A stretch of DNA of 64,000 nucleotides from Aquatica leii. Taxonomy: Eukaryota > Arthropoda > Insecta > Coleoptera > Lampyridae. The stretch is taken from contig CM069432.1 in assembly GCA_035610365.1 (NCBI GenBank), forward strand, positions 235,318,104 through 235,382,103, written 5' to 3'. Shown piece by piece: positions 47,098-58,369 of this stretch; the first letter of the stretch is position 1, and each line of letters begins with the position of its first letter. The notes below the pieces were generated by a model, which saw only the letters and a program-made list of their open reading frames with translations, made no database searches and had not been told where the DNA came from. The translations under genes and the position numbers were made by a program.

Positions 47098-48990
47098 TTA
47101 GTTACTTAACCCTTTTTCTCTCTTTCTTGCTTCCTCCTCTCTTTTCTTGATTATTTTTGTGTACCAACTTTCTATTTCTTTCCATTTATCCTCGTTCTCG
47201 CACATTACGCTAATGATGTTAGATGCTTTTATTTCTTCTCCTATCTTTTCTTCGATTTTCCTTCTTTCTTCCTTCCATCTTTTACATTTAAACACCGCAT
47301 GTTCTTTATCATCCTTTTCACTACAATCCGCGCAGTTGTCATTTTTTCTTTTTTTAATTTTGTGTAAGTATTCTCCATTTTCACCGTGCCCAGTCAGCAG
47401 CTGCGTCGTATAGTAACTCAGTTCCCCGTGTTTTCTATATATGTTTGGAATTAGTTTACTCTCAGTCTTCCCACTGTTTCTCCCATTCCGCTATTGTTGC
47501 ACTAGAGTCCATTTTATCTTTTCTTTTTTTTAGCCAGGATCTGTAGCGGTGGGATTCCAGCAACCACCTTAACGGCTTGTGTGTTTACTGTTCTGTAAAC
47601 TTGACTAATTCTTATTGCTAGGATTCTTTGCACCCTATCTAATAGTTTATTTACTGTTCCAAATTTGATTGCTTCCTGCGAAATCTCTGCTCCGTAAAAT
47701 ACGATTGAATCCACCGCGTGTGCTATAACTTTCCTCTTTGATGATCTGGCTCCTCCAGGATTTGGGAGTATCCTCTTCAATGCGTTTGCTTTTGTAAGAG
47801 CCCTATCTGTTATCGTCTTGACGTGCTCAATGAAGCTGAGGTTTTTATCAATGGTTATACCAAGGACCTTCATACTTTTCTGGGTTATTATTTTTTGCCC
47901 TAGTAGTTCTTAATTTAGCGCTGTGATTCTTCTTTGCCCCGTCATAAGTCCTACTTTTGTTTTCTTTGGAACCAGCTTTAGTCTGTTTTCCGTCATCATA
48001 TGTCTGTTTATATATATATATATCTGTTTGGATCTTGTAACTATTGTGAGTTCATCTGCAAAGCCAATCAGTTTAACCCCATCTGGCATACTTAATCTAC
48101 ATGACATTCCATTCCATAAGATTGGCCCAAGGACCGAACCTTGTGGAACCCCGGAGGTTACTTTGTGTACTATATTTCTTCCCTTCGAGTCATTTATCTG
48201 TATGCTTCGATCTATCAAGTAGTCCTGTAGTATATTTATTAGATATCCTGGTATCTCCATTTCCACTAGTGTTTTCATTATCTGTCGTCTAGATGCCGAG
48301 TTGAAGACATTTTGTACATCTATTGCTATCACTAGGCAAACCTGCCTTGTCCTCCATGTCCCAGTGTTGGCCTCTTTTATTTCTTTCGTTACGACTCTTA
48401 TTGCGTCTATTGTTGACCTCCCTTTTCTAAAGCCAAATTGGTTGTTAGCAAGCTTCTTATTAATTTTATGTTTGAGACGCTCGGCCAGTACCCTCTCCAA
48501 TATCTTGCCCGCCGCGTCTATCAGACAAATAGGTCTATATGTCGAGCTCGTCTCTCCCTTTAGTATTAAAACTAGGTTTGCTTTTTTCCAGCACAGTGGA
48601 AAATTACCTTCTCTGACACACGAGTCTAACAGATTGGCCCAGGTCTGTGCTCTTTGTATAGCCACTACTTTTACTACCTCGACAGGAACTCCATCAGGTC
48701 CTGGAGCTTTGCCCGTAGCAAGTCTTTTTGCTGCCTCTTCCACTTCCGTGCTAGATATTGGTTCAGAATCCAAAAGCTGGTTTTTATATTTGTCCCTTTC
48801 TTTAAGTTTATCTTCTTCGAGAAATAGTTTTTGTATTATTTCTATCATTTTTTTATTATTCAAACCAATTATAGTTTTTTTTCTTATCTTTTTATAGATT
48901 AACTTGTACCTTTTTTCCCAAATATCTTGATCGAGCTCGTCACAGATCTTTTTCCAGCACTCCTTCCTACTTTTTTTGATCATCACTGTT
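47098..48990 (-). pseudogene. R1-like LINE ORF2: reverse transcriptase and C-terminal region
   Basis: APGPDGVPVEVVKVVAIQRA, CWKKANLVLILKGE, YRPICLIDAAGKILERVLAE, NQFGFRKGRSTIDAIRVV, VIAIDVQNVFNSASR and SGVPQGSVLGPILWN follow the RT order. The catalytic block is GFADELT, so the second Asp of the usual FADD is Glu. Past a stop near 47908 the frame goes on through MKVLGITIDKNLSFIEHVKT, HAVDSIVFYGAEIS and YRTVNTQAVKVVAGIPPLQI, an R1-clade signature. The C-terminal part near 47350-47280 has CADCSEKDDKEHAVFKCKRW when frames are joined, the Cys-His motif. The protein ends EKGLSN at 47098. Confidence 0.87.
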
Positions 48991-49336
48991 AGTTTTTTTC
49001 TTTCCTCCTTTAGTATTTTTTTTTCGTCCTGAGCTTCATCACCTTTCCTAATCTGGTGTTGGTAATTCCTTCTTGTTTTGATGCATCTTTTTTTTTATAA
49101 GTTGATCTCTTCGTTCCACCAGTATTCTCCCCTTTTATTTGTTGTTCTTATGGGCATAGTTTCTATGTATTCTATGTAAGTTGACGTAGGAATTTAGTCA
49201 TTTTATCTACTGTATTTAGGTCTTCTTCGACCGTTTGTTTTACCATATGCTCCAGTCTTGTTTTATTCAATTTATTAGTGTTCCAGGTTAGAGTTACCGT
49301 TGTTTTCCCTTTTAGAATATTGCTCCTTATATCTTC

Positions 49337-49917
49337 CTATATCCATTCAATATAACAATGATCGCTGAGCGATTCCGTTTCTAGGACTTGCCAGTTTGTT
49401 ATTCTCTCTTTCATATCGTTGGTGCTCAATGTTAGGTCAATATAGGTTTTTTGTTTTCTTCCCTCGAAGGTTGATTTGTTTCCTCTGTTAAGAGTTATGG
49501 GGTCTAGGCTAGCCATCCATTCCCCCCATTGCGCCCCAGGTACTAGACGCAGCGTTAAAATCGCCACCAATTAGTGCACCTCCTTTTACAGCTGATTTTA
49601 TGGCCTTTGCTAGTTCTTCGAGATCCGCTTTAAAAACCTCAATGTCCTCATTAGGAGAAAAATAGGTACTAAAAACACTTATCTTACTTAATTTAACCCA
49701 CACAAAACACCTACCCGCCCCACATGTACTTATAACTAACTTATTATTTAGTATGCAGATGCCTGCTTTCTCACTCTTTTAATATGTCCTTGTCTCTAAC
49801 ACCACCCATTTCTGAAAACAACATAAGGTCTATGTCTCTTTCTTTTGCAACTTGTTTTGCCATGTCATAAGCGACTCTTCTATTATTCAAATTTATTTGT
49901 AAAGTTTTTATCTCCAT
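49337..49917 (-). pseudogene. R1-like LINE ORF2: AP endonuclease
   Basis: ORF2 opens with MEIKTLQINLNNRRVAYDMA at 49917 and continues to FSEMGG, where the family has SEP. After a stop near 49780 the frame resumes VFSTYFSPNEDIEVF and GGALIGGDFNAASSTWG, the GDFNA block near 49560, then in another frame LDPITLNRGNKSTFEGRKQK and YIDLTLSTN, ending SLSDHCYIEW near 49345, the SDH block. All main endonuclease blocks are present, with two breaks. The ATG overlaps the ORF1 stop. Confidence 0.82.
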
Positions 49918-50802
49918 TATTCAGTTGTCTTAATTTCTCTCTGTTTGATACTGATTCTCTCGTAGCTACAGTTTTTGGAGTTGGCCCTATGTCCTATCCC
50001 TGCCCCTTTTTCAATTGTTTCGCAGACTGGACATTTTTCCTCTCTGTCGCACTCTTGGATAAGGTGGCCTCCTTTGCCGCATCTGAAGCATAGGCTGCCC
50101 CTATCAGGCCCCTTGCAGTCCCACGACATATGTCCTGTTTCCCAGCACTTGTGGCATCTCAGTATCTCTTTCTTCCCCTTAACCCTGCATAATGTCCATC
50201 CTACTTGTAGATGACCGTCGGTAATGATTTTTTTCCGCCGTTTCTATATCCATCAGCACTTGGGCAATTTGTTGTCCCCTTGTGGTTCCGAACATTTTCT
50301 TCATCTGTGCTTTCGATGTCGGGTATCTCGTCCCTATGGCTTCCATCACTTCTCTCTCGTTTGAAATTAAGTCGAGATCTCTTATTTCCATTAGCACTTC
50401 CGTGAATAATGCTTTGACTTCTCTGCTCGTCGTAGCTGCTATTCGCGCCCTGAGCGGTTCCGCCTTTCCTATGCCTTTCTCTACTTTGAGGAGTACGTCA
50501 CCTTCTCTGGTTTTTCTAATTCCTTGTATTTTGACGTTTATACCTTCTATGTCCGCTTTCCTAATATCCCTCAATGCCTCCTCATATTTTTCTTCATTCG
50601 TAACTTGGATCAGTACTGCTTCCGATCTTCATTTTTTCTTGGCCTTTTCTTTTTTTCCTGCAGGTTCTTCTGCTCGTTCGTTCTCTTTTTTGGTTTTTGT
50701 TTTTCTTTTCTTTACCGTCTTCCATTTATCGCCTTCGTTCTCTGTCTCCTTAGCAGATTTTATATCCGTAGTTGCATTATCATTTAAATTTGGTGATTCC
50801 GA
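49917..50802 (-). pseudogene. R1-like LINE ORF1: gag-like protein with zinc knuckles
   Basis: The N-terminal part is Lys- and Glu-rich. VTNEEKYEEALRDIRKADIE, IRKTREGDVLLKVEKG and TEVLMEIRDLDLISNEREVM resemble R1-clade ORF1 proteins. After a 1-base shift near 50228 the reading is LQVGWTLCRVKGKKEILRCH. Three Cys-His knuckles follow: CHKCWETGHMSWDC, CFRCGKGGHLIQEC, and a longer CPVC...GHRANSKNC with about nine residues between its second Cys and its His. It ends at a TAA whose last base starts the ORF2 ATG. A methionine at 50814 lies in BEL sequence and is not the true start. Confidence 0.85.
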
Positions 50803-53420
50803 TTCCCAATTCATACAACTGGAAAAAAATGTTAATGAAACAACCGCAACTGTATCTCGAATATCGTAACTTCATAAGTGAATACCTGCGTTTAGGTCGT
50901 ATGTGTGAAATTGCACAAGACACAGTCAATGAAACATTTTGTACAATCAAAGCATTAAACATTTTTGTTTTGTCAAAAAACGTTCCCGCGTTCTACATAC
51001 CACATCATGCGGTTATTAAGTCCGGTTCAATTACTACTAAAAACCGTGTGATATTCCAAGTCATCATCTAATTTTCATATCAATGACTGCTAAATAGTTG
51101 GCCCTCAGATACAATCTGATCTTTTTTTTATCTTCTTGCATTTGAGGCAGCATAAGGGTGCGCTGACTGGTCAGAAAAAAAGATCCAACGTATATTATGG
51201 CGAAACTACCTTTATCTGCTACTTTAAACTGTAAACCATAACATATGGAACTTCAAGCGCTAGCTATCTCGCTACAAAATGTCTCCAGCGAATAGTAGAT
51301 TTGAATGCTCTTCAATACCTTAAAGTTTCTAATGTTATAAAACATAATTTTTACATGGACGATCTTATAAGCGGAGCAAGCACACCCAAAAAAATATTGA
51401 AACTTTAAAGTGGTCTTACGCTAGTGTTGGAAGGTGCCGGTTTCCGCATACAAAAGTATTTATCAAATAGTAGTAAAGTTTTGTCATATAAGACAACCAG
51501 CAATTTACGTTTTTACAATTCTTTTAAAAAAACTTGAAAATACAAAGACATTAGATATTTCATAGAATTAACTCAGAGACAAGATTCAGTATGTTTTCGA
51601 ATTTAAACACAACAATCATATTACTTCCAAGAAAGCTATTCTAGCTATAGTCTCCCAGTTATTCAATTCTCTAAGATTAATATCATCATAATTCCAGGTA
51701 AAATTCTTATTCCACGCCTTTGGAACTTAAAAGTTTTCTTGGGATGAAAGTTTACTCGAGGAAATAAACACGCAGTGGAGCATTTTTAAAACTAATCTGG
51801 TTTCTTTAAGGTTGCTAACGATACCACGTTATACCGCAGCTACAGATTGCGGTAAAATTTGAGCTTCGTTGGTTTTGTGACAGCACTTCTCAAGCATTTG
51901 GTGCGTGTATTTATGTTAGAGCGCTTGATTGCCACGGCAATGCCAATGTCATCTTACTTTGCTCGAAATCACGTGTCGTTTTTTTAAGCAAATCTACAAT
52001 TCTACGCTAGAGTTATGTGCAGCCGTTCTCCTAGCTCAGCTAACCTATAAGGTGCAATCTTCTCTTACGTTAATATTCTCGTCAGTCTGGTTATGATCAG
52101 ATTTCTCAATAGTATTAAGTTGATTAAGGTCTCGCGTTTACAAATTTAATACTTTTGTGTCAATCGGAGTCGCAATTATTCCAGAATTGAGCAGTTCTTG
52201 TCAATGGTGCCATATTCCTTCTAAGCACAATCTAGCTGATCTCATATCCAGAGGATGCCAAACTTGCGATTTTGTAAACAATACATTTTAGTGGCTGGGT
52301 TTAATTTTTTTGATAACACCTAAAAACACTGTGCGCAGTCTTACAGAAAGTCTTCGATAATTTTTTGTTGGTGAACTTAAAAAAAGCGATAAGTTTTCAT
52401 TGACCTTCCTCAATTCGGCAGTGTCCTCTATATTTAGTACCTTTTTTTTATTATATAAACTTAAAAGAACAGTAGCTCAACAGTTACTTGCATCTATACG
52501 GGAGTATTATTGCCGCATTACGGCTACAAAATTTGCTTTTGAACTAATACAAAATCTTATAAACCCATGATGGCTGACTTGCTGGTTTATCGAACTCTTT
52601 ACACTACCCCAGTATTTTCTCAAGTCGCTTTGGACTTTGTTAGGCTTATCTTAAGACCGTAAGTTAGGAAATGTCAAGGAAGTCAAATCGTATTTTTGTT
52701 TACTTGTGTGTCTAGTTACCAAAGCTATACACCTTGAGCTGCTCACAACCTTGACTGCAGAAGTCTTTATAGCGGTACTTAGTCGATTCATTGACCGTAC
52801 AGGAATACCAACTTTAATGTTATCGGATAATGTTACTAATTTTAGAGGCCTTGCTAGGAGAATTAAAGAACTCTATCAAAATATAAACTCCAAGCAAGTA
52901 ACAGAGCCATTACCTAAATTTAATACTTCCGTCAATATCAAATAAAAATGTATTACTCAAAGAAGTACTTATCAAAGCGTTGTCGGTGAGTGGTGTAAAG
53001 GTACTAAGTACACTAAGTAACTCATCTCTTACTTATGAGGATTTATTTACTGTACTAGTACAGATTGAGACAACTTTGAATTCTAGGCTCCTTTCCCCGT
53101 TCTCAACCGATCCAAATGATCTAAACTCTATAACGCCTGGTCACTCCCTAATTGCTCGTTCTTTGTATGTTTTACCTAACTGTCACGTTACGTAAACAAA
53201 AGAAGATCGACTACGATTGTATCAACGTGTTGAACAATTAAATTGTCACTTCTGGCAAAAATGTAGTCTAGAGGTAATCCCCAAGTTACAAAGAAAAACG
53301 AAGTAGTCAACCAACCGCACAGTTTCCGTTAAAATTCGGAACGGTTACATTATACAACGTTTGGTGCATGGTCTAGTGCTCTAGCCAATGAGTAAAATGT
53401 TAAGTTTTCATAATAAACTG
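50803..53420 (+). pseudogene. BEL/Pao retrotransposon, copy B: RT, RNase H and integrase
   Basis: The RT entry reads PQLYLEYRNFISEYLRLGRM, AFYIPHHAVIKSGSITTKNR and, past 51100, KIQRILWR. The RNase H region shows LLCSKSRV-like sequence near 51950. Integrase follows: VALDFVRL near 52630 keeps the first catalytic Asp, VCLVTKAIHLELLTTLTAEV and LSDNVTNFRGLARRIKELYQ near 52706-52880 the second. YEDLFTVLVQIETTLNSRLL and NSITPGHSLIARSLYVLP near 53035-53180 are the usual BEL integrase C-terminal blocks, then RLYQRVEQLNCHFWQK. Stops and shifts throughout. No LTR is seen at its 3' side. Confidence 0.88.
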
Positions 53421-56400
53421 TCAGTGGACTAAAGCATATTAGTAAAATACCATTTAGTAGAAAATAAGATAGTTTTACTTTTATTTCATGTTAACCTTAT
53501 GTTCGAATTTTGCCTCATTTCGAAATCATGAGATTTCAAGGCGGCCGATTATGTTAACGGATTATTTCAGCTAATGGGATTGTATTGGTAACCCTGCTAT
53601 TAACGTGTTAAGTTTTTTTAACTAAATTGATGCATAACCATACCTTTGTTTGCCCTTTTTATATTAAAAAATACATTAAACGTAATAATGCGTTTTTATA
53701 TTCAGTGAGTTTCCCTCCGATGATATGCAACGTTATTACGTGTTCCCCAGCGACTTCAAGGTGCAATAATTAACCAATTAACAACAATACATTCAAAGGG
53801 ATTAATTTATTTTTTTAAAAATATTTGTTCAATGATTTGTCATTCAAAATTGGCACTTTCTCGGAAATTACCCGTGAACTATATTGTTGTGTAAATAAAT
53901 TTATTATTTTTTATGCAGTCAATAAACATCCAAATTAACCAGCAATGTCTACATATTAATGTAGGTAATTTTTTGTAGTTATTTTAACACAAGGGTTATT
54001 TATATATGTAATTGTAAACGAAACCGAAAATAGATTTTTACTGTTGTCATTTCATTGTTCTTGAATTAATTTCACAAATTTCAATAGGACGTTGTTTTTT
54101 ATAATTTTTATCTGCTTTTATTCGTATATGGAGACAGTAATAAATGATATATACTTATTACAAAAACTATATACGTATATAATTGAACTAAAGCAGTTTT
54201 AAGTTTTCAGTGCGTGAAAATGAAATAAAAAGGTGTAACGTTAAAATGTAATGTACTTTATTTATTTATCTGGAAGATTAAAATCTTTATTGCACGCTCA
54301 AAAGTTGGGTTTTTTCCTTCAATTTCTACCTGTCCAATTTTCACTGACTACGCCTGACTAGAAGTTTGAATAAACCAGAGTTTTAAAATTATACTAGTTT
54401 AATGTGTGTTATACAAACCAAAATTTATAGTATTTTGTTATTAAAAAAAATATATAAACTTTAATAACAAACCATCCAATATAGTTGAAAGAAAAATAAA
54501 TATAATAAGAAACTCTACTATTTCAACAGTTATTTTAAAACTAAAATCAATTCGAAAGTCTAAGTTACAAGAAAAGTTTTAAATGGTCTTTAACTCAGTA
54601 AATAAAAAATAAGATACAAATACTACACTATACTAAATAGCAAAAACTGTCAAAGAATTATATATTATATATAATTATATTATGTTAAAAAGTTATATAC
54701 AAAATAACAATTATATATGGGTACATATTATTTCTAATTGAGAAGTATTAATTATATTTATACAGTAGCTGAAACTAAACTAATCATATTTTTTTATCTT
54801 TAAAATTTCTACGCAAAGCATAAAAACCTAAAATAAACAAAAAACATTTTAGCATGTGTAGTAATTTTTTTGTCAAACAAATTTTAAGAAATGTACTAAA
54901 ACGGTAAAATGTATTTCCCATAATGCTATGTTAACCATATTAAAATAATACCAAACTGTTAAATTATCGCAAAATCTACATGTAAATTGATGCGACAATT
55001 TTGCAAAATGCTTAAGATTTCGTTTTGCAAAAGAAGGATGGTTCAGATTTAAAACAAATTTATCATTTTGCAGTAAGATTTATCTCACATCGGTAACATA
55101 AAAGCATTTGTAAAAGCGATCTAATATTATCATGAAAGAAATATCATTTGTTGAGACCTATTAGACAACGATAGATGTTTTCCAATGCCTAAAAAATTAC
55201 TCTCGATGTCAGCTTATAAATCAATCAAATTATTGCATACTGAAACCTGATTATAAGTTTCAATTTATTTAAATTTTTTTTGTACATCGTCAAACATAAA
55301 AATTTTATTATTTATATAAAAAACTAGCATGATTTTTAATGCTAACTAATTTTTTGTCAGTATTAAACGTTACAACATTAAAAGAACTTTTAAATTAGAA
55401 TCAAGTTATGTCATTTCTTTTAGTGCTATATGCTTTAGTTACAACTTTGTTTTTAATTACTGACATATACCATAAATACTCTACAACAAAACCAGTTAGT
55501 TTATACTATAACCCTGTTTTGTTATTAATAAATTTTTTCATTTTGTAATTTAACGAAAATTCCTAGTACCGTACTGTAAGCGAGTGCGACCCTGGTGTTG
55601 TCGATTACTGCTACGTTTTGGGCGATTCATTCTCGTAGTCATTTTGCATTCTGACACTCGCTGCAGACTCTTATCGTTGATTCTTGCGAGTTAGTGTATC
55701 TTCAAACCCTTTCCCTTATCTTCACATTTACGGTAACTTAAATCATTCCACTATTGAACTGGTATTCAAAGTGATTGGTTGAATTAAATTCCGATGGAAC
55801 ATGGGTTGACGATTTCCAGGTCACTTCGAAAATTTTGGTTTCAATCAGCTGTCGATAACCTGTATAGTTTCTCATGTTATTTACTTATCTTACTTTAACC
55901 TTTGTTAATGTCAATAACTGCTTTAAGTTTTCAGCTTTGTTAATTGCTCATTTCGTTAATTACAATAAGTCTTTAGCGTTGTTATATGCTTACCTAATTT
56001 TTTTATACTGAATTTTTAGCTAATTTCATTGTGTTTTTACTTTTAGTCAACTATAATTATCTAGCCTTTAACTTATATCGTAATTATGTATATCTTGTTT
56101 ACTTTTTAGTAAGACGGTCCCAGTTCCTGCAGTTTTTATGAAATTATTTAGTAATTTAAGAAATTACGGGAGAACTTTGCAAACTTACCCCACAGCTGCT
56201 CAAAGACACGCAAGACGACCCCCTCTTCGTGAGCGCTCAACCGAAGCATCGATGGGTACATAAGAAAATCCCATATTTATCCAATTCTACTCGAATCCGA
56301 GATCCAGTTATTCTTGAAGTTTTCCTAAAACCGAACTAATCTTAATAACCGATCCGTACCGATTTTAAACGGACCTGTTTGCGATTTTCATTGACGATTT

Positions 56401-56780
56401 ATTTCATACGACTGCAAGAACCGATCCGGCCATTCACTTTGATTTTCTCACCAAAACCCTACGTTCAACTCATTATTTGCCATTTCATCTTATTGTGTTA
56501 GTGATCTTGTTCAATTTGGTAAGTTACACTTTTGTGATTATTTTTGTGCAAAAAAATATAACCTACCGAAGGTTGTCTGCAGGCGTTCATATCTGACAAA
56601 CATTTTGCGAGGGCTTGTATAACTGACTCAGTGTAGCACTAAAAAGCTGTACAGACTACTTAGAGACCCTAAGGGTAGCACAGTCGTTCCACGCACCTTA
56701 CAATAAGCACTAATGTGTAAATATATTTTAGTAAATCAATTACGAGTTCGGAAAATTCATTATTGTACTTAATGAATCTA
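53420..56780. other. Stretch without recognisable genes
   Basis: 53420-55550 is AT-rich with no supportable frame. 55560-56700 is GC-richer: a short frame near 56133 reads KLFSNLRNYGRTLQTYPTAA then QRHARRPPLRERSTEASMGT, which I do not recognise. It may be the 5' part of a retroelement or an exon; nothing decides between these. Confidence 0.4.
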
Positions 56781-56784
56781 TCAT

Positions 56785-58365
56785 CAGTGGCGTCTTAAAA
56801 ACTAGGCGGAGTAGGTGGCCGCCTAGAACCCCGAGCTTGCGAGGGGGTCCCAAAGAGACCAAAAGTACAGAAATTTTGTACTCACGCCCCTGTAGCTCTC
56901 GTGTAGCTTTACTGTATCGCTTTAGTTTAGAGGTACTACCGAGAGCGCGGTAGGTGACAATGCTGCCTTTGCGGCTATTTGTAAGTACAAGTCTTACATC
57001 GAAGCAAGGAACTTAACATGCGTAGATAATAAAGGAAAGATTTATGTGCAAGAAACACACAGTACGCAATAGCAATCGTGTTTTACAAAGTACAATCGGA
57101 GTACTGAGTAAAACAAATTTGGAGAAAACAATTTTCTTAACAAAAATTCGTTTATTTTTATATTGTTAATCTAGCTTTTCAATCGATTATCTACTAAAAG
57201 TGTATATATTTTGATATCGTTTAATTTAAAATGTAGAGAACTATCTGTGCCTAGAACGCACAAAACAAAACAATCCAATTTCATAGTAGTGATTGACAGC
57301 AGATATATTTATCATGATCAAAATATTGAATCAATGTAACCAATCACGTTAAAGATTAAATAAAATGTGTGTATTGTTATCTTTGTTTGTTGTTTAGTAA
57401 AACTCACACAAAAGTTTCAAAACGGTATCAAAACTGAAAAAATATTACAGCGACTCTTTCTGAACATGAGTAATCTAAGGAGCATATGGCATCGATGTGC
57501 ATTGCTAAGAGATCAGTAACAATAAATCGCATCGACAATAGTTTTGCAAACGAGAGCCTCTCAAGAAAATTATTGACGAAAGGTTCTGCTCCGAGTGGTT
57601 TCTACTATTAAGTTTTTGACACGCCTTGGTCTACATGACGAAAGTGAAATATTGACAAGGAAAGGTGTTTATAGATCCTGTTTGGAATATGATGAGTTTT
57701 TGAAAATGCACTTAGAGAAGTACAATTATCGTGGAAGAGTTTCTTTTAATAATTACAAAACTTTAACAGAAATAATTGTACAAGAAATAATTGTACAAGA
57801 AATAAAGGATGCTGGTTTTTACAGTATTAATGTGGATTCTACACCTGATATTTCTCATGTGGACCAACATTATAAGATACGTTCATAGAAATGATGATAT
57901 CAAAGAGAGATTTTTACAATTTGCACCAATTTCAAACTATACAACTCTATATTTGAAAGACCACATTCCGCAAACATTGTTTATTCTCCGATTAGATATA
58001 AAATTATGTAGAGGACAAAGTTACAACAATGCGACGAATATGGCTGGAAAGTATAATGGTCTAAAAGCTCTAATTCGAGAAATTAATCCCAAAGCTGTAT
58101 ATATACCATGTTCTAGTCATTCTTTAAATTTGGTTGCCAATTTTTCAGCCGAAAACTGTAATTTAGCTGCTCGTTACTTTATATTTGTAAAAAAAAATAT
58201 TTGTATTTTCTCTAAGTAAAAACGACAGATCATTAACCATTAGGAATTTATCAGATATGAGATGGTCCGCCAGAGCTGATGCAGTTTTAGCACTCCACGA
58301 AAACTGTATGACAGAAACATTATCTTATTAACCCTGCTGTGGAATAAAATACTACAGCGTACAAA
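56785..58365 (+). mobile_element. hAT element, 5' end and transposase, truncated by a PLE
   Basis: CAGTGGCGT at 56785 is a typical hAT terminal sequence, followed by a GC-rich subterminal region to about 56960. The transposase reading begins near 57590. The sequence is cut at about 58365 by the PLE family B element. I did not find the right end beyond that element. An 8-bp duplication cannot be tested without it. Confidence 0.75.
57590..58320 (+). pseudogene. hAT-type (ZMYM1-like, DUF4371) transposase fragment
   Basis: VVSTIKFLTRLGLHDESEIL and YDEFLKMHLEKYNYRGRVSF lead to EIKDAGFYSINVDSTPDISH and VDQHYK, the first catalytic block (SVDSTPDISHVDQ) of ZMYM1-type hAT transposases. A frameshift near 57890 follows, then DIKLCRGQSYNNATNMAGKY and NGLKALIREINPKAVYIPCS with SHSLNL, the second block. 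RNLSDMRWSARADAVLALHE near 58245 is the next conserved block. The C-terminal dimerisation domain is missing. A 15-base tandem duplication, giving EIIVQEIIVQEI, lies near 57775-57804. Confidence 0.87.
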
Positions 58366-58369
58366 ATCT

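Larger units (their letters stand above)
46906..50802 (-). mobile_element. R1-like LINE with poly(A) tail
   Basis: A run of 20 T at 46906-46925 is the poly(A) tail of a minus-strand LINE of about 3.9 kb. It has a gag-like ORF1 with zinc knuckles, then an ORF2 with endonuclease, RT and a C-terminal Cys-His motif, the layout of the R1 clade. The 5' end lies against BEL sequence at about 50803 and the 3' end against a Tc1-like fragment. The flanks share no duplication, so the element is either 5'-truncated or rearranged after insertion. Confidence 0.85.

Noticed and set aside
50629..50814. Methionine at 50814 as start of the R1-like ORF1
   Set aside because: The ATTCATACAACT containing it is BEL sequence shared with 42338-42349, so it is outside the LINE.
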